IMG/VR virus record: IMGVR_UViG_3300045733_000450
Location: 1-46,068 of that record
Reading direction: 5' to 3' (one strand)
DNA length: 46,068 nt
Source: a virus
Shown: positions 38,039 to 46,068 of the stretch, piece after piece
How positions within the stretch are numbered: position 1 is the stretch's first letter
How the letters are laid out: every line of letters begins with the position of its first letter
Program-made: the position numbers and the translations under genes
Notes under the pieces: model-generated
Seen by the model: only the letters and a program-made list of their open reading frames with translations
Told to the model about the DNA's origin: nothing
Database searches by the model: none

Positions 38039-38349
38039 ACTGCAAGGACGATTGCCACACTTACGAACTGGACAACTTTGACCCCCAGCCGGGAGACGCC
38101 CCGCAGCAGATTATTCATTTCTACCGCATGGCCTTGAGCGGCGAGAAAACCGCCGGGGTAACCAACGAGGAAGTTATCAAGGCATTGATCCACCGCCTGG
38201 GTTTCCTCAACGAAAAGTGGATGGACGGCCTCTTCCGCTGCCGGGAAAACTCTATGGCCATTACCAAGCTGGAAGAGGCCCTTATGTGGTTGAACCGAAG
38301 GACAGAGAATCGGATCAACCGAGGGATAGAAGGTACCCACAAGGCGTAA
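38035..38349 (+). CDS. Acb2/Tad1-hairpin-like candidate (104 aa)
   Basis: After a short N-terminal part, the sequence NEEVIKALIHRLGFLNEKW is one helix, and then FRCRENSMAITKLEEALMWL with RRTENRINRGIEGTHKA forms the second helix and tail. The CRENxxAITKLEEA pattern matches proteins annotated with an Acb2/Tad1 hairpin domain, a family that sequesters cyclic nucleotide immune signals (CBASS, Thoeris). I recall the family from memory and could not test it here. Location in the head operon is odd for an anti-defence gene but leaves open virion delivery or late expression. Confidence 0.45.
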   Translation: MNCKDDCHTYELDNFDPQPGDAPQQIIHFYRMALSGEKTAGVTNEEVIKALIHRLGFLNEKWMDGLFRCRENSMAITKLEEALMWLNRRTENRINRGIEGTHKA

Positions 38350-38421
38350 ACGTTAACCCGCAACTGGTTAATATGCTCACCGGAAACCCCGTTCAGCCTA
38401 TTACCGCGCAAAGGAGAAGAT

Positions 38422-39000
38422 ATGAGTAAATTACTTTGGAACCCGACCAACGAGGAATTGAGTCACCAGTATTCAGGCGTCACCTATTTTTTCGCGCCCG
38501 GAGAGAAGAAGAAAGTTCCGGACAACTGCGGAGCGCACTTGCTTCATAACCTGGACGCCCGGGGCCTGACCGTCCTGGAGCTGGACGAAAACGGGAAAGT
38601 GGACGAAGAAAAGATCAAGGTCGACGCCCTGGCCCGGAATAAGGCCTTCAAGATGCGCACGGTCTCGGATTTCAACCAACGCAACGAGGGCCGGAAACAA
38701 CAAGGAATGTCTTATCTGAGCCCTACGGAAAAAATCAAGGAGTACGCTATTGAGCTGGGCCTTGGCCTGCTCGAACTTTTCACCGTCAAGGACGTGGAGC
38801 GCGAAGCCGCCGCCAAGGACCGGGATGAAACCAAAAGGCTCAGAGAAGAAAACGAGTTATTGAAAACGAACCTGAACGATCTGATTTCAGAGTTTAGATC
38901 CCAAGGGGAGCGGATTTCGGAGCTTACCGCCCTGGTGGCCCCTCCTGAATTCGGAGACGCGAGGCCCAGGACGGTGCCGGTTAAACAGAAGGGGGCATAA
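38422..39000 (+). CDS. Structural protein with coiled coil (192 aa)
   Basis: AAAGGAGAAG precedes the start. The N-terminal part (LLWNPTNEELSHQYSGVTYFF, GEKKKVPDNCGAHLLHNLD) resembles small phage head/neck proteins. A C-terminal coiled coil (ETKRLREENELLKTNLND) follows. Its last base is shared with the next gene. A head-tail joining role is inferred from position. Confidence 0.5.
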   Translation: MSKLLWNPTNEELSHQYSGVTYFFAPGEKKKVPDNCGAHLLHNLDARGLTVLELDENGKVDEEKIKVDALARNKAFKMRTVSDFNQRNEGRKQQGMSYLSPTEKIKEYAIELGLGLLELFTVKDVEREAAAKDRDETKRLREENELLKTNLNDLISEFRSQGERISELTALVAPPEFGDARPRTVPVKQKGA

Positions 39001-39824
39001 TGGGAAGCTATCTCAATGCGTACGCGCTTATCGAAGAGGTTCGGAAGGCAATCAACGAGTATTCAACGGCCTATGTGCAGGGCACCGACACGACCGGGGC
39101 CTTTGACAACGCCGACATCCTTAAAAAGATTAACGATGCCCAAGAACTCCTTTTCAACTCACTCCTGAACCGGGATCCCAGCCTGTTTTTCAAGTCCGCA
39201 GCCCTGACCGGGGTTTCATCGGTCTACACCGTTCCGGCCGATTTCTACCGCTTGCGCAAGGTCCAAGACGCCGCCGGGCGGAAGCTGACCCGGGTCACGA
39301 TCGACCAGCGTCACGGGATCAACCTCGAAGGAAGCAGTTTCCTTTACTACCCCTACGGGAAAACTTTCGTCCTGGACAAAAATGGATCGACCGACGTCCT
39401 GACCTTCGACTATGTGAGCCGGGTCCGAAAACTGGACGCCGGAATGTCTTCAGGCGGGGGGGCCCTGAGCCTTACCCTGGCCACCAGCGCCCGGAAAGAA
39501 GCTTCTTATTATAACGGCATGATGATCGAGGACGTGACGGACGACTGGTTCGACACGATCACCGCCTATACCGCCGCTCGGGTGGCTACGATCACCAACA
39601 CCGGGGCCGCCTCGAAGTATTATGGCCTGATTTCCGAGCTGCCGGAAGACTTCCATTCCCTGATCGGACCCAAGGCGATAATCCTGATGAAGGAATCCCA
39701 TAAGGCGCTGAAAGGTCCCACGCCTCGCGAGATCAAGAACTTTGAGGACGCGAAGAACGAGAAATTTCTGTCCTTTTTCGGGACCGCGGATACTGACGTC
39801 GACCTGGTGGAGCTTTTCATGTAA
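39000..39824 (+). CDS. Head-tail connector / adaptor protein
   Basis: The 274-aa protein starts with helices (YALIEEVRKAINEYSTAYV, LKKINDAQELLFNSLLNRD), followed by a beta-rich body with FYRLRKVQDAAGRKLTRVTI and a terminal helical part. This helix-first architecture, with the VPADFYRLRKV segment, resembles the first tail-adaptor of podoviruses (P22 gp4 or gp6-like connectors). It overlaps both neighbours by one base. The assignment is supported by order: connector then hub. Confidence 0.65.
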   Translation: MGSYLNAYALIEEVRKAINEYSTAYVQGTDTTGAFDNADILKKINDAQELLFNSLLNRDPSLFFKSAALTGVSSVYTVPADFYRLRKVQDAAGRKLTRVTIDQRHGINLEGSSFLYYPYGKTFVLDKNGSTDVLTFDYVSRVRKLDAGMSSGGGALSLTLATSARKEASYYNGMMIEDVTDDWFDTITAYTAARVATITNTGAASKYYGLISELPEDFHSLIGPKAIILMKESHKALKGPTPREIKNFEDAKNEKFLSFFGTADTDVDLVELFM

Positions 39825-42232
39825 TGGCTACTAAAAACCCCATCAAAACCGTTCCATTCACCGGAGGTTGTAATACGGCCGTTGAACCCGCCTTGCTCAA
39901 GCCGGGGGAATATTCCATGTTGCAGAACGTCCGAAGCCAGCATCCAGGATTTGAGACCCGCAAGGGTCAAGCGGCCCTGCATACTTCGGCGGACGGCACC
40001 AACCAGGTCGTGAGCCTTTATCCTTTCTGCAAGGGCCGGAGATCCGAGGACCATCTATTTGCCCAAATGGGGGACTCGGACGTCCTGGAGGCTACGAATC
40101 TTCCGCCGGCGATCACTACCGGGGCATTCGGGGCCGAGGTCTTCAGCGGGTCCGCGAGCCAACTCCCGGCATCGTGGAGCAACCTGCTCGACAACCTGCT
40201 TTTCAGCAACGGGGTGGATCAACATCAAATCTGGAGCGGATCCCTGTCCTACGTTCGCAAATTCGTTCTCTATCGCAAAGCAACTCCCTGGAATCCCATT
40301 CCGACGATCGGACAGGATTACACGGATGAAGTGACGGACGGGGTTTCTACGACCTTCGCGCCCATGAACGGGCTGGGAACCCTGGCCGCTGACACCCTGC
40401 TTATCTGCATCCCGACAATTCCCAGCGGGTTGAAATTCACGGTTGGGGTGGCGAACACTACCACGGCCACCATGGCCATTTCTTACTGGAAGGGGTCCGT
40501 CCAAGCCCTGACCATAACCGATAACACCGCGGTAGCCGGAAAGACCCTGGCCCAAACCGGGACCGTGACCTGGACTCCGGTCACCGACGCCAAGACCTAC
40601 CAAGTTTATGGAGCCTGCGGGTACTGGCTGGCCATTACCTTCAACGCCGCCCTGAGCGCCACCACGGCCATAACGTCAGCGGAATACCTGTCATCCTGGC
40701 AACCGATCTCCAATATCTGGGACGGGGTCCTGATGGATGCTATTGAAGCCCTGGTCTACACCGCCGCCACCACAAACTATAAAACCTACGGCGGGGCCGC
40801 GATCAACGTGGGGGCACTGGGGTCATCGGACGTGATCTATTTCGCCACCACAGATCCGATCTTCGGGATCTTCATCGACGTGGGGCAGACTCCTAACACC
40901 ACCGCGGGAACGACCATAAACAGTTTCAAGTTTTGGGACGGGACCGCCTGGACCACCGTGGGGACCCTCCAGGACGGCACCAACGGACTCAAGAATTCCG
41001 GGTGGATCATCTGGCCGACGCTGTCCGCCACACCGCAGCCGTTGAACCTGATGAATTCCGAGGTTTATATGTACTGGTGGCAGGTGCAAGTTTCTAACAC
41101 CCTGAGCGCGAACATGACGATATGGGTCCAATATCAACCCACGTATGATATCGACGAGCTGGGGAAGGGGGTCACCAACTGCGCTTGGAAGGGCCGAGCC
41201 GTCTACTCGTTCGACCGCTGGCCGGACTATCTCTACATTTCCGCGCAAGGGAACCCCCAAGCGCTGAACGGAGACGGGTACGGGATTGTCCGGGCCGGGG
41301 ACGGTAGAGACCACAAGGTGGTCGCCCTGCGCCGTTTTCATAATGAGCTTTTAGCCTACCAGGAGGAGAAAGGAGAGATAGGCGGTTGTCTAACTCTCAT
41401 AGAAGGGGCCAGCCCGACGACCTACGGGACTTTGATTCTTTCCTCCCACCTTGGGACCATGAATTCGAAGTGTGTTGCTGTTGTGGATGGTGTACTTACC
41501 TCGACCGCAACGGAAGAGACCATCAAGACTTTGGCTTTTGCTTTGTCAAGATATGGGATTTACGCCACCGACGGGAGAACGTGCAGCTTTGTATCGGAAG
41601 AAATCCGGAATTATTTCGACCCGACAAAGCCCGAGTGTATTCGCCGGGGATATGAAAATCAGATGTGGCTGAACTACGACGCGGGATGCAACGTGATCCG
41701 GATCGGCCTGGTGAGCGGGGCCAGCGCCACGGTACCGAACGTCTTCCCGGTCTTCGACCTCATCGATAAGACTTGGAGCTTTGACGTCCTGGGGCAGGCC
41801 TTGAGCTGTCAAATCGACGTAGGCGCGGCCAGCGGGAACGTACCGGCCATTCAGATCGGCGGGGGTGCCGCCGACGGACTGGTCTACCAGGTCAACACCG
41901 GAGTGATCGACGTAGCCACGGCCATTTCGACTCTGGTCCGGATGGAGATCGACGGTCAAGGGGTGATCATCGACCTGCGGGAATTCATCTTGAGAGTCAA
42001 GTCCCAAGCTGCCGGGTCCCTCACCATGACCCCGTTTTTGAACAACATAGCCCAGACGGCCAAGACCCTGGCCATGACCGCGGAGCTGTCTAACCAGACC
42101 ATCCGGCGCCACCGGTTCAATCTCAACGTCAAGGGGCAGCACATTACCCTGGAATTCACTCTTTCGACGGCCAGCCAAATCCTGTACCTCCTGGACTTTT
42201 GGCCGCTGCTCATTCCCTATCAGGATCAATAA
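39824..42232 (+). CDS. Packaged-DNA stabilisation / tail hub-like protein (P22 gp10-like)
   Basis: The 802-aa protein begins with TVPFTGGCNTAVEPALLKPG and MLQNVRSQHPGFETRKGQAAL, an N-terminus seen in podovirus stabilisation and tail-hub proteins. The body is Thr/Ala/Trp-rich beta repeats (several WDG/FWDGT segments) and ends in a compact domain with LRVKSQAAGSLTMTPFLNN. It plugs or extends the portal channel and connects to the fibre. Length and position after the connector fit well. Confidence 0.65.
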   Translation: MATKNPIKTVPFTGGCNTAVEPALLKPGEYSMLQNVRSQHPGFETRKGQAALHTSADGTNQVVSLYPFCKGRRSEDHLFAQMGDSDVLEATNLPPAITTGAFGAEVFSGSASQLPASWSNLLDNLLFSNGVDQHQIWSGSLSYVRKFVLYRKATPWNPIPTIGQDYTDEVTDGVSTTFAPMNGLGTLAADTLLICIPTIPSGLKFTVGVANTTTATMAISYWKGSVQALTITDNTAVAGKTLAQTGTVTWTPVTDAKTYQVYGACGYWLAITFNAALSATTAITSAEYLSSWQPISNIWDGVLMDAIEALVYTAATTNYKTYGGAAINVGALGSSDVIYFATTDPIFGIFIDVGQTPNTTAGTTINSFKFWDGTAWTTVGTLQDGTNGLKNSGWIIWPTLSATPQPLNLMNSEVYMYWWQVQVSNTLSANMTIWVQYQPTYDIDELGKGVTNCAWKGRAVYSFDRWPDYLYISAQGNPQALNGDGYGIVRAGDGRDHKVVALRRFHNELLAYQEEKGEIGGCLTLIEGASPTTYGTLILSSHLGTMNSKCVAVVDGVLTSTATEETIKTLAFALSRYGIYATDGRTCSFVSEEIRNYFDPTKPECIRRGYENQMWLNYDAGCNVIRIGLVSGASATVPNVFPVFDLIDKTWSFDVLGQALSCQIDVGAASGNVPAIQIGGGAADGLVYQVNTGVIDVATAISTLVRMEIDGQGVIIDLREFILRVKSQAAGSLTMTPFLNNIAQTAKTLAMTAELSNQTIRRHRFNLNVKGQHITLEFTLSTASQILYLLDFWPLLIPYQDQ

Positions 42233-42414
42233 TGCTATCCGAAAAAGACATAGCCTTCAGAAAGGTGCCGGACTGGAAACAACAGTTCCACGAAGTCCGG
42301 ACGATCGGTCCCGAGCCCGAGCTGAACAAAGAAGGCTTTTGGAAGAAACCGGCAACCCCAAAGGTTAAGTTTCAGGGAGAGAAGGAAGAGAAACGTGACC
42401 GAGCCGATTCTTAG
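42232..42414 (+). CDS. Small linker protein between hub and propeller genes (60 aa)
   Basis: The ATG at 42232 shares its A with the previous TAA (TAATG). The sequence is charged and Pro/Lys-rich with no fold motif (KVPDWKQQFHEVRTIGPEPE, then KKPATPKVKFQGEKEEKRDRADS). The last 20 bases overlap the next gene, whose start is GTG. Function unknown. Confidence 0.5.
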   Translation: MLSEKDIAFRKVPDWKQQFHEVRTIGPEPELNKEGFWKKPATPKVKFQGEKEEKRDRADS

Positions 42415-43762
42415 GGAATTCGGACGCAAGCCCTACATCGACCCCGGCAAGGGCCTGGATGGATGCTATGTCAATTCCATGCGCCGGATTCCGCAGAAGT
42501 TTGAGGCCGATAACCCCCGAGTGGCCGGGATCATCGATAACCCGCGCCGGGGGTCGATTGCCATGAACGACGATCGGAAATTGATCACGACGCCGGCGGG
42601 ATTGATCACGGAATATATTTCCGATCTGGTTATCTGGGGCATGACCTTCGACAACAGCGGGGGGCTCTACATAGCCAAGACCGGCGGGGACATTCTCTAT
42701 CGACCGGCCGGAAGTGCTACCTTCGGAGCCCTGGGCCAGACCTCGCGGGACTGGGAGGAAATGGCCTGCTCGCCCATCAACGGGGATGTCTGGGCTATTG
42801 CCTTTATGGCCGGGATCTATCTCCGCGCTGGAGGAACGGGGGATTTCACCCTGTTTGCGGCCGGATTTTCCTGCGTAGACGCCGCCGCTAATGGGGACAT
42901 TTACGCGATATACAATCGACAGCTTTATCTCCGCTCCGGGGGAACCGGAACTTTTAATTTGGTGGCGGGGATTACTTCAAGGAACTATTTAGGCCTGGCC
43001 TGCGCTCCGAACGGTGACGTTTATGCTTCGGTTTATGGAGCTACCGGAACGGGGAAAATATACGTTCGGTCCGGAGGGGCCGGGGATCTTGTGGCAGTCC
43101 CCGGAGATTACCCCTATGTTTTAGCCTTGGCCGCATCACCGAACGGGGATATTTTCGAAACCCAGTACCAGGACCCCTATTTTTCTATCGGTATTCGTGC
43201 TGGTGGAGCAGGGGAATTCGTGCCGCACTTCAACACGTTACGCTACACCCAGGATATGAGCGTTTCGCCTGCGGGGATTTTATATCTCGCATCGAGTTTT
43301 TATTCGGATTACCGGATCTATCAGCTTAACACCGATACGGGCCTTCAGGCCCCGGTTGATACGATCGTGCAGACCCACGCCACGCCGGCCACCGTCACCC
43401 AACCCCTGCGGAAGAATCTCAAGCCCTATCTGAACCGGAGCTTTTCGGAAATGCAGCAATTCGCGAACCCTCTCGATAAGGGCCGGGAGCGAGTCCCGGA
43501 AACCAACGGCCTGCCGATCCTGGCCGACCATATTCCGCCGGTTTCCTGGTATGTCCGCAATGGGGCCCCGATCGTGATCGACATACCCACCACGGCCCGT
43601 GATCCGATTGCCGGAATAGAAGTCCTGGGCGGGGACGGGTTCGCATCGGTCGCGCCGAACAGAATTTCAGCGATTTACAAGCCGGGAGCGAGCAACGCCG
43701 CGGCCCTGGTGATCCATACACTAAGCGGGCAGCAATGCACCGTTAACCTCATGGCGAAGTAG
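42395..43762 (+). CDS. Beta-propeller tail protein (455 aa)
   Basis: The GTG at 42395 has a GAAGGAAGAG site. The middle contains repeated blades of about 40 residues with the pattern L-Y-[LV]-R-[AS]-G-G-[TA]-G-x-F, then D-A-A-A-N-G-D-[IV]-Y-A: at LYIAKTGGDILYRPAGSATF, IYLRAGGTGDFTLF, LYLRSGGTGTFNLV, IYVRSGGAGDLVAV and IGIRAGGAGEFVPH. This looks like an NHL-like propeller with five or six blades. The C-terminal part (about 320-455) is a separate domain. It is probably a tail-spike or knob-associated virion protein. Confidence 0.6.
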   Translation: MTEPILREFGRKPYIDPGKGLDGCYVNSMRRIPQKFEADNPRVAGIIDNPRRGSIAMNDDRKLITTPAGLITEYISDLVIWGMTFDNSGGLYIAKTGGDILYRPAGSATFGALGQTSRDWEEMACSPINGDVWAIAFMAGIYLRAGGTGDFTLFAAGFSCVDAAANGDIYAIYNRQLYLRSGGTGTFNLVAGITSRNYLGLACAPNGDVYASVYGATGTGKIYVRSGGAGDLVAVPGDYPYVLALAASPNGDIFETQYQDPYFSIGIRAGGAGEFVPHFNTLRYTQDMSVSPAGILYLASSFYSDYRIYQLNTDTGLQAPVDTIVQTHATPATVTQPLRKNLKPYLNRSFSEMQQFANPLDKGRERVPETNGLPILADHIPPVSWYVRNGAPIVIDIPTTARDPIAGIEVLGGDGFASVAPNRISAIYKPGASNAAALVIHTLSGQQCTVNLMAK

Positions 43763-43780
43763 CAAGGAAGGGGAAAAATT

Positions 43781-44539
43781 ATGATGCAGCCATCCAACCC
43801 GACTTACCGGTCTCCCATGGGGGGCAGCTCGAATCAATATTCCGATAACCCGGAAGATTGGGGGGTTCAATTTGCAGATGCGAGTAGCGCCTTGAAGTTT
43901 TATCAGGCCAAAAAAGCAGCCAACGAAGCCACTGCCGCCAGCAATGCCAACCTGAGAACGGCTACCCAGGGCATAAGGTCCGTTGCCCAGGAACGCCCCA
44001 ATTTTACCGGAGTGCAGCCGGCCGTCGCGCCTTCGGGAATGGGAGGGGGTTCCACGTGGAACGAGGGAGCCGCCGGGGGCGGGGCAGGATATGCCACCGG
44101 GTTAGTCCCGCCGGGTACCGGAAGTCCCCACCTGGACATCCCGGTTTACGATCAACAGAGGGTCGAAGCCCTGGCCCAACAGGTCGCCGCTCCCGGAATC
44201 AGGAAGCTCAGGAACCAGGTTCAGGCTACCCAAGGCGGGGTTTATGATAACCCGAACGTAAAAGCCATGACCCTGCGCCAGGCCCTTGAGGGCTACGGGT
44301 CCGGGTTGGAATCCGTCATGGGCGGAGCCCTGGGTTCGGGCGCAGCCATGTACGGTCAGGAGTACGACCCCCAGGTGGCCGCAGCCCACGCCAATTACGA
44401 GGGCCAGTTACAGACCGAGCGCTTGGCCAGCCAGGAGCGCCAAGCGGCCCTTAACCGGAGTTTTGAGTCCTGGTCAAAAACCGGAACGATGCCGGGCAAT
44501 CAAAACAGCCGAGGACTTCCTATTCCCGCAGCGGCCTAA
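43781..44539 (+). CDS. Putative internal virion / ejection protein (252 aa)
   Basis: A GGAAGGGGA site precedes the start. The protein is Ala/Gly/Gln/Asn-rich and mostly helical (SALKFYQAKKAANEATAASN, QRVEALAQQVAAPGIRKLRN, VYDNPNVKAMTLRQALEGY) with a disordered Gly/Pro segment in the middle. Such composition is typical of P22 gp7/gp20 or T7-like internal proteins ejected with DNA. It heads the three-gene block that ends in the giant polyvalent protein. Confidence 0.55.
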   Translation: MMQPSNPTYRSPMGGSSNQYSDNPEDWGVQFADASSALKFYQAKKAANEATAASNANLRTATQGIRSVAQERPNFTGVQPAVAPSGMGGGSTWNEGAAGGGAGYATGLVPPGTGSPHLDIPVYDQQRVEALAQQVAAPGIRKLRNQVQATQGGVYDNPNVKAMTLRQALEGYGSGLESVMGGALGSGAAMYGQEYDPQVAAAHANYEGQLQTERLASQERQAALNRSFESWSKTGTMPGNQNSRGLPIPAAA

Positions 44540-44552
44540 AGGAGAAAAAGTC

Positions 44553-45830
44553 ATGGGATACGCGTCTAAATACGCATCGATGTATGATGAGCAGCCCTAT
44601 CCGTTCGATCCCCGGCAACCCTTTGACCCGGAGAATATTCCCCCGCCGCCTCCAGGCTACGGCGAGAAGGGGGGGAATTACCTCTTGCCCGACGAGGTAA
44701 ACCCCGCGCCGGCCTATCTCCCCCAGAATCCGGACGGGAGCACTTCCTTTCCCCAACAGTTTGGGCCTCCACCGCCGACCTTCTACGCCACTAACGTACC
44801 CGATACGGCCAAGAAGTGGGGAGGGCAGGGGCAGGACTATACTTTTCTGGCCGAGAGCCCCGCCGCCGCGAAGACCGCCGAAGGTCTACCGGGAGACCCG
44901 ACCGTGATGAAGGGCTACGACCCGGCCCTGGATCAAAAGACGATCGGTCCCGAGCCCAAGCCGGGAGAGCTGGACGAAATGGGCCAGTTCAAGACCTTTT
45001 GGGGGCACTACGTCAACGATAAATACAAGGGACGCGACCCCCTGACCGTCAATCCTTCCGAGGAAGGAATGAAGGCCGAGGAAGCAGCCCGGAGCAAATA
45101 CGCCCTGGAGCTGATGAATCGAGATCCGGGAAGCGTAGACTACAAGAAGTATGAAAAGCTGATCACCGAGGCCAAGACTGACGCCATGAAGAAAGCGGAA
45201 TGGGAACGCAAAATGGGCGAAGAGGACCAAAAAATGGCCCATGGATTTTTCCAGACCAAGCTGACCGACCAGCGAAGAATCTCCGCAGAGGAGCGGAAGC
45301 AGAAGGGAATTGACTCCCTGACCAACGTCGATAAAGCCCAAAAATTCACCATGAACATGATGAGCGGGGCCAAGGCCCCGGAAAACTTTGAAATGCCGCC
45401 GGAAGATAGAGTCAAGGCCCTTTCAGACAAAACCTTTCCCCTGGACGGATACCGGTTAAAGCCCATAGCGCTTCAAAGCATCAACCGAGAGCGGGAGCGG
45501 GCCGGGTTACCGTTGATTGTGGAAAAGCCGGTAGACGTTCCCATGGTTGAAACCAGGAATTTTACCCCATGGGGTCCAAAAATCCCTTTTACTACGCCCA
45601 CGGCCTCTACCCCGGTCACAAAATATAGCTATGAGGAAGGCCCGGCGCCCGCACCGGGACGGAATGGAATAAGACAGCCGAGGCTAAGCACGGGAGAAGC
45701 CACACAACCGGAAGGGCCGGCCCCCGGGAGCCTTCCCGATCCCCGATCAAACAAGGGACGGTCCGGGACGGAATCAACCACGGGAAAGCGATACCGCAGC
45801 GACGGGAACCAGTGGTTGGAGGTCAAATAA
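44553..45830 (+). CDS. Second putative internal virion protein (425 aa)
   Basis: I chose the ATG at 44553 (site AAAGGAGAA) over the long frame from 44286, whose first 89 codons run through the previous gene. The protein has a Pro-rich N-terminal tract (PPFDPENIPPPPPGYGE), helical middle (EEAARSKYALELMNRDPGS, KKAEWERKMGEEDQKMAHG) and Pro/Thr-rich C-terminus. It stops one base before the ATG of the giant gene, so expression is likely coupled. No enzymatic motif seen. Confidence 0.55.
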   Translation: MGYASKYASMYDEQPYPFDPRQPFDPENIPPPPPGYGEKGGNYLLPDEVNPAPAYLPQNPDGSTSFPQQFGPPPPTFYATNVPDTAKKWGGQGQDYTFLAESPAAAKTAEGLPGDPTVMKGYDPALDQKTIGPEPKPGELDEMGQFKTFWGHYVNDKYKGRDPLTVNPSEEGMKAEEAARSKYALELMNRDPGSVDYKKYEKLITEAKTDAMKKAEWERKMGEEDQKMAHGFFQTKLTDQRRISAEERKQKGIDSLTNVDKAQKFTMNMMSGAKAPENFEMPPEDRVKALSDKTFPLDGYRLKPIALQSINRERERAGLPLIVEKPVDVPMVETRNFTPWGPKIPFTTPTASTPVTKYSYEEGPAPAPGRNGIRQPRLSTGEATQPEGPAPGSLPDPRSNKGRSGTESTTGKRYRSDGNQWLEVK

Positions 45831-45831
45831 A

Positions 45832-46068
45832 ATGGCCTTTGTCTTCGACGACGAGCCCCGGGGCGGACAGGTAAGCGGAGGTTCTAAGCTGTCCCCTACG
45901 CCCTCGACCTTCGTTTTTGACGATCCCCAGACCGACGAGGAAAAATTTGCGAAGTTCAACAAGGACCTGGAGGACCAGGCCCTTGTCGGTCAAAGAGCCT
46001 TTCAAGGGTCCATGGACCTTGGCCAAAAATCCAGGGACTACGAAGACTTGAACAAGAGTCTTGAGGAC
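45832..46068 (+). CDS. 5' end of the giant polyvalent protein (residues 1-79)
   Basis: The ATG at 45832 lies one base after the stop of the preceding gene. From codon 21 (45892) the sequence repeats the window start, so this is the true amino terminus of the gene continuing at base 1. The first residues read MAFVFDDEPRGGQ, and FVFDD recurs at residues 26-30, with a related FIFDD further on. A short internal duplication (N-K-D/S-LEDQALVGQRA) follows around residues 45-60 and 76-90. No signal peptide is present. No clear Shine-Dalgarno sequence precedes the ATG, and coupling to the upstream gene is likely. Confidence 0.85.
   Translation, partial: MAFVFDDEPRGGQVSGGSKLSPTPSTFVFDDPQTDEEKFAKFNKDLEDQALVGQRAFQGSMDLGQKSRDYEDLNKSLED
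45892..46068. repeat. Terminal overlap, copy 2
   Basis: Second copy of the 177-base end overlap, with one mismatch to bases 1-177. It ends inside a 20-base sequence that itself occurs twice in the gene (79-98 and 172-191). Confidence 0.9.

Noticed and set aside
44286-44552. Long N-terminal extension of the internal virion protein
   Set aside because: These codons overlap the preceding gene in another frame and read as an Arg/Pro-rich shadow; AAAGGAG precedes the ATG at 44553.
1-46068. tRNA or tmRNA genes
   Set aside because: No cloverleaf-like region with conserved T-loop GGTTCGAATC-type sequence noticed in any gap; most gaps are too short.

Overview
This window is an essentially complete genome of a tailed bacteriophage, most likely short-tailed (podovirus-like). 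The first 177 bases (1-177) recur at the end (45892-46068) with a single mismatch, so the molecule closes into a circle, or is terminally redundant, with about 45,891 bp of unique sequence. Every supported gene is on the + strand. A P22-type large portal (695 aa), a packaged-DNA-stabilisation-like tail protein, no tape measure, no tail tube and no sheath point to a short tail. No integrase, excisionase or CI-like repressor was seen, so a lytic lifestyle is likely. The host cannot be named. Strong AGGAG ribosome sites, a lipobox lipoprotein and a base composition judged by eye to be moderately GC-rich suggest a diderm bacterium.

Layout, read from the only strong terminator (17787-17815) and the adjacent promoter (17907-17935) around the circle: (i) 17962-20692, twelve tiny overlapping early genes, several of them membrane or zinc-ribbon proteins, plus a RecB/Cas4-like nuclease; (ii) 20696-23692, a recombination block with a putative single-strand annealing protein; (iii) 23826-26453, a translationally coupled radical SAM / ASCH / VRR-NUC / DNA methyltransferase cassette, in which the radical SAM gene carries a -1 frameshift at a run of seven G; (iv) 26454-28642, the replication region: a structured RNA leader with two interleaved helices, a lambda O-like initiator with five 16-bp iterons and an A-rich tract inside its own coding sequence, and accessory genes, one carrying a 58-bp in-frame copy of portal sequence; (v) 28698-33485, terminase and portal; (vi) 33553-42414, scaffold, capsid, a beta-helix protein, head completion, an Acb2/Tad1-hairpin-like candidate and tail hub; (vii) 42395-46068 joined to 1-11274, propeller protein, internal virion-like proteins and a 3,777-aa polyvalent protein that spans the contig ends; (viii) 11279-17734, tail fibre, secreted and surface proteins, a permuted NlpC/P60 enzyme, putative holin and endolysin, then the terminator.

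The most unusual content is the giant polyvalent protein. It carries two ParB-like domains, several large-polyvalent-protein domains, a RadC-like MPN/JAB domain and a HEIGH zincin. Its modules are separated by a recurring LFExxKE[YF]xA element that could be a processing or docking site. The structured leader next to the iteron-bearing initiator gene is the best candidate for an undescribed regulatory system.
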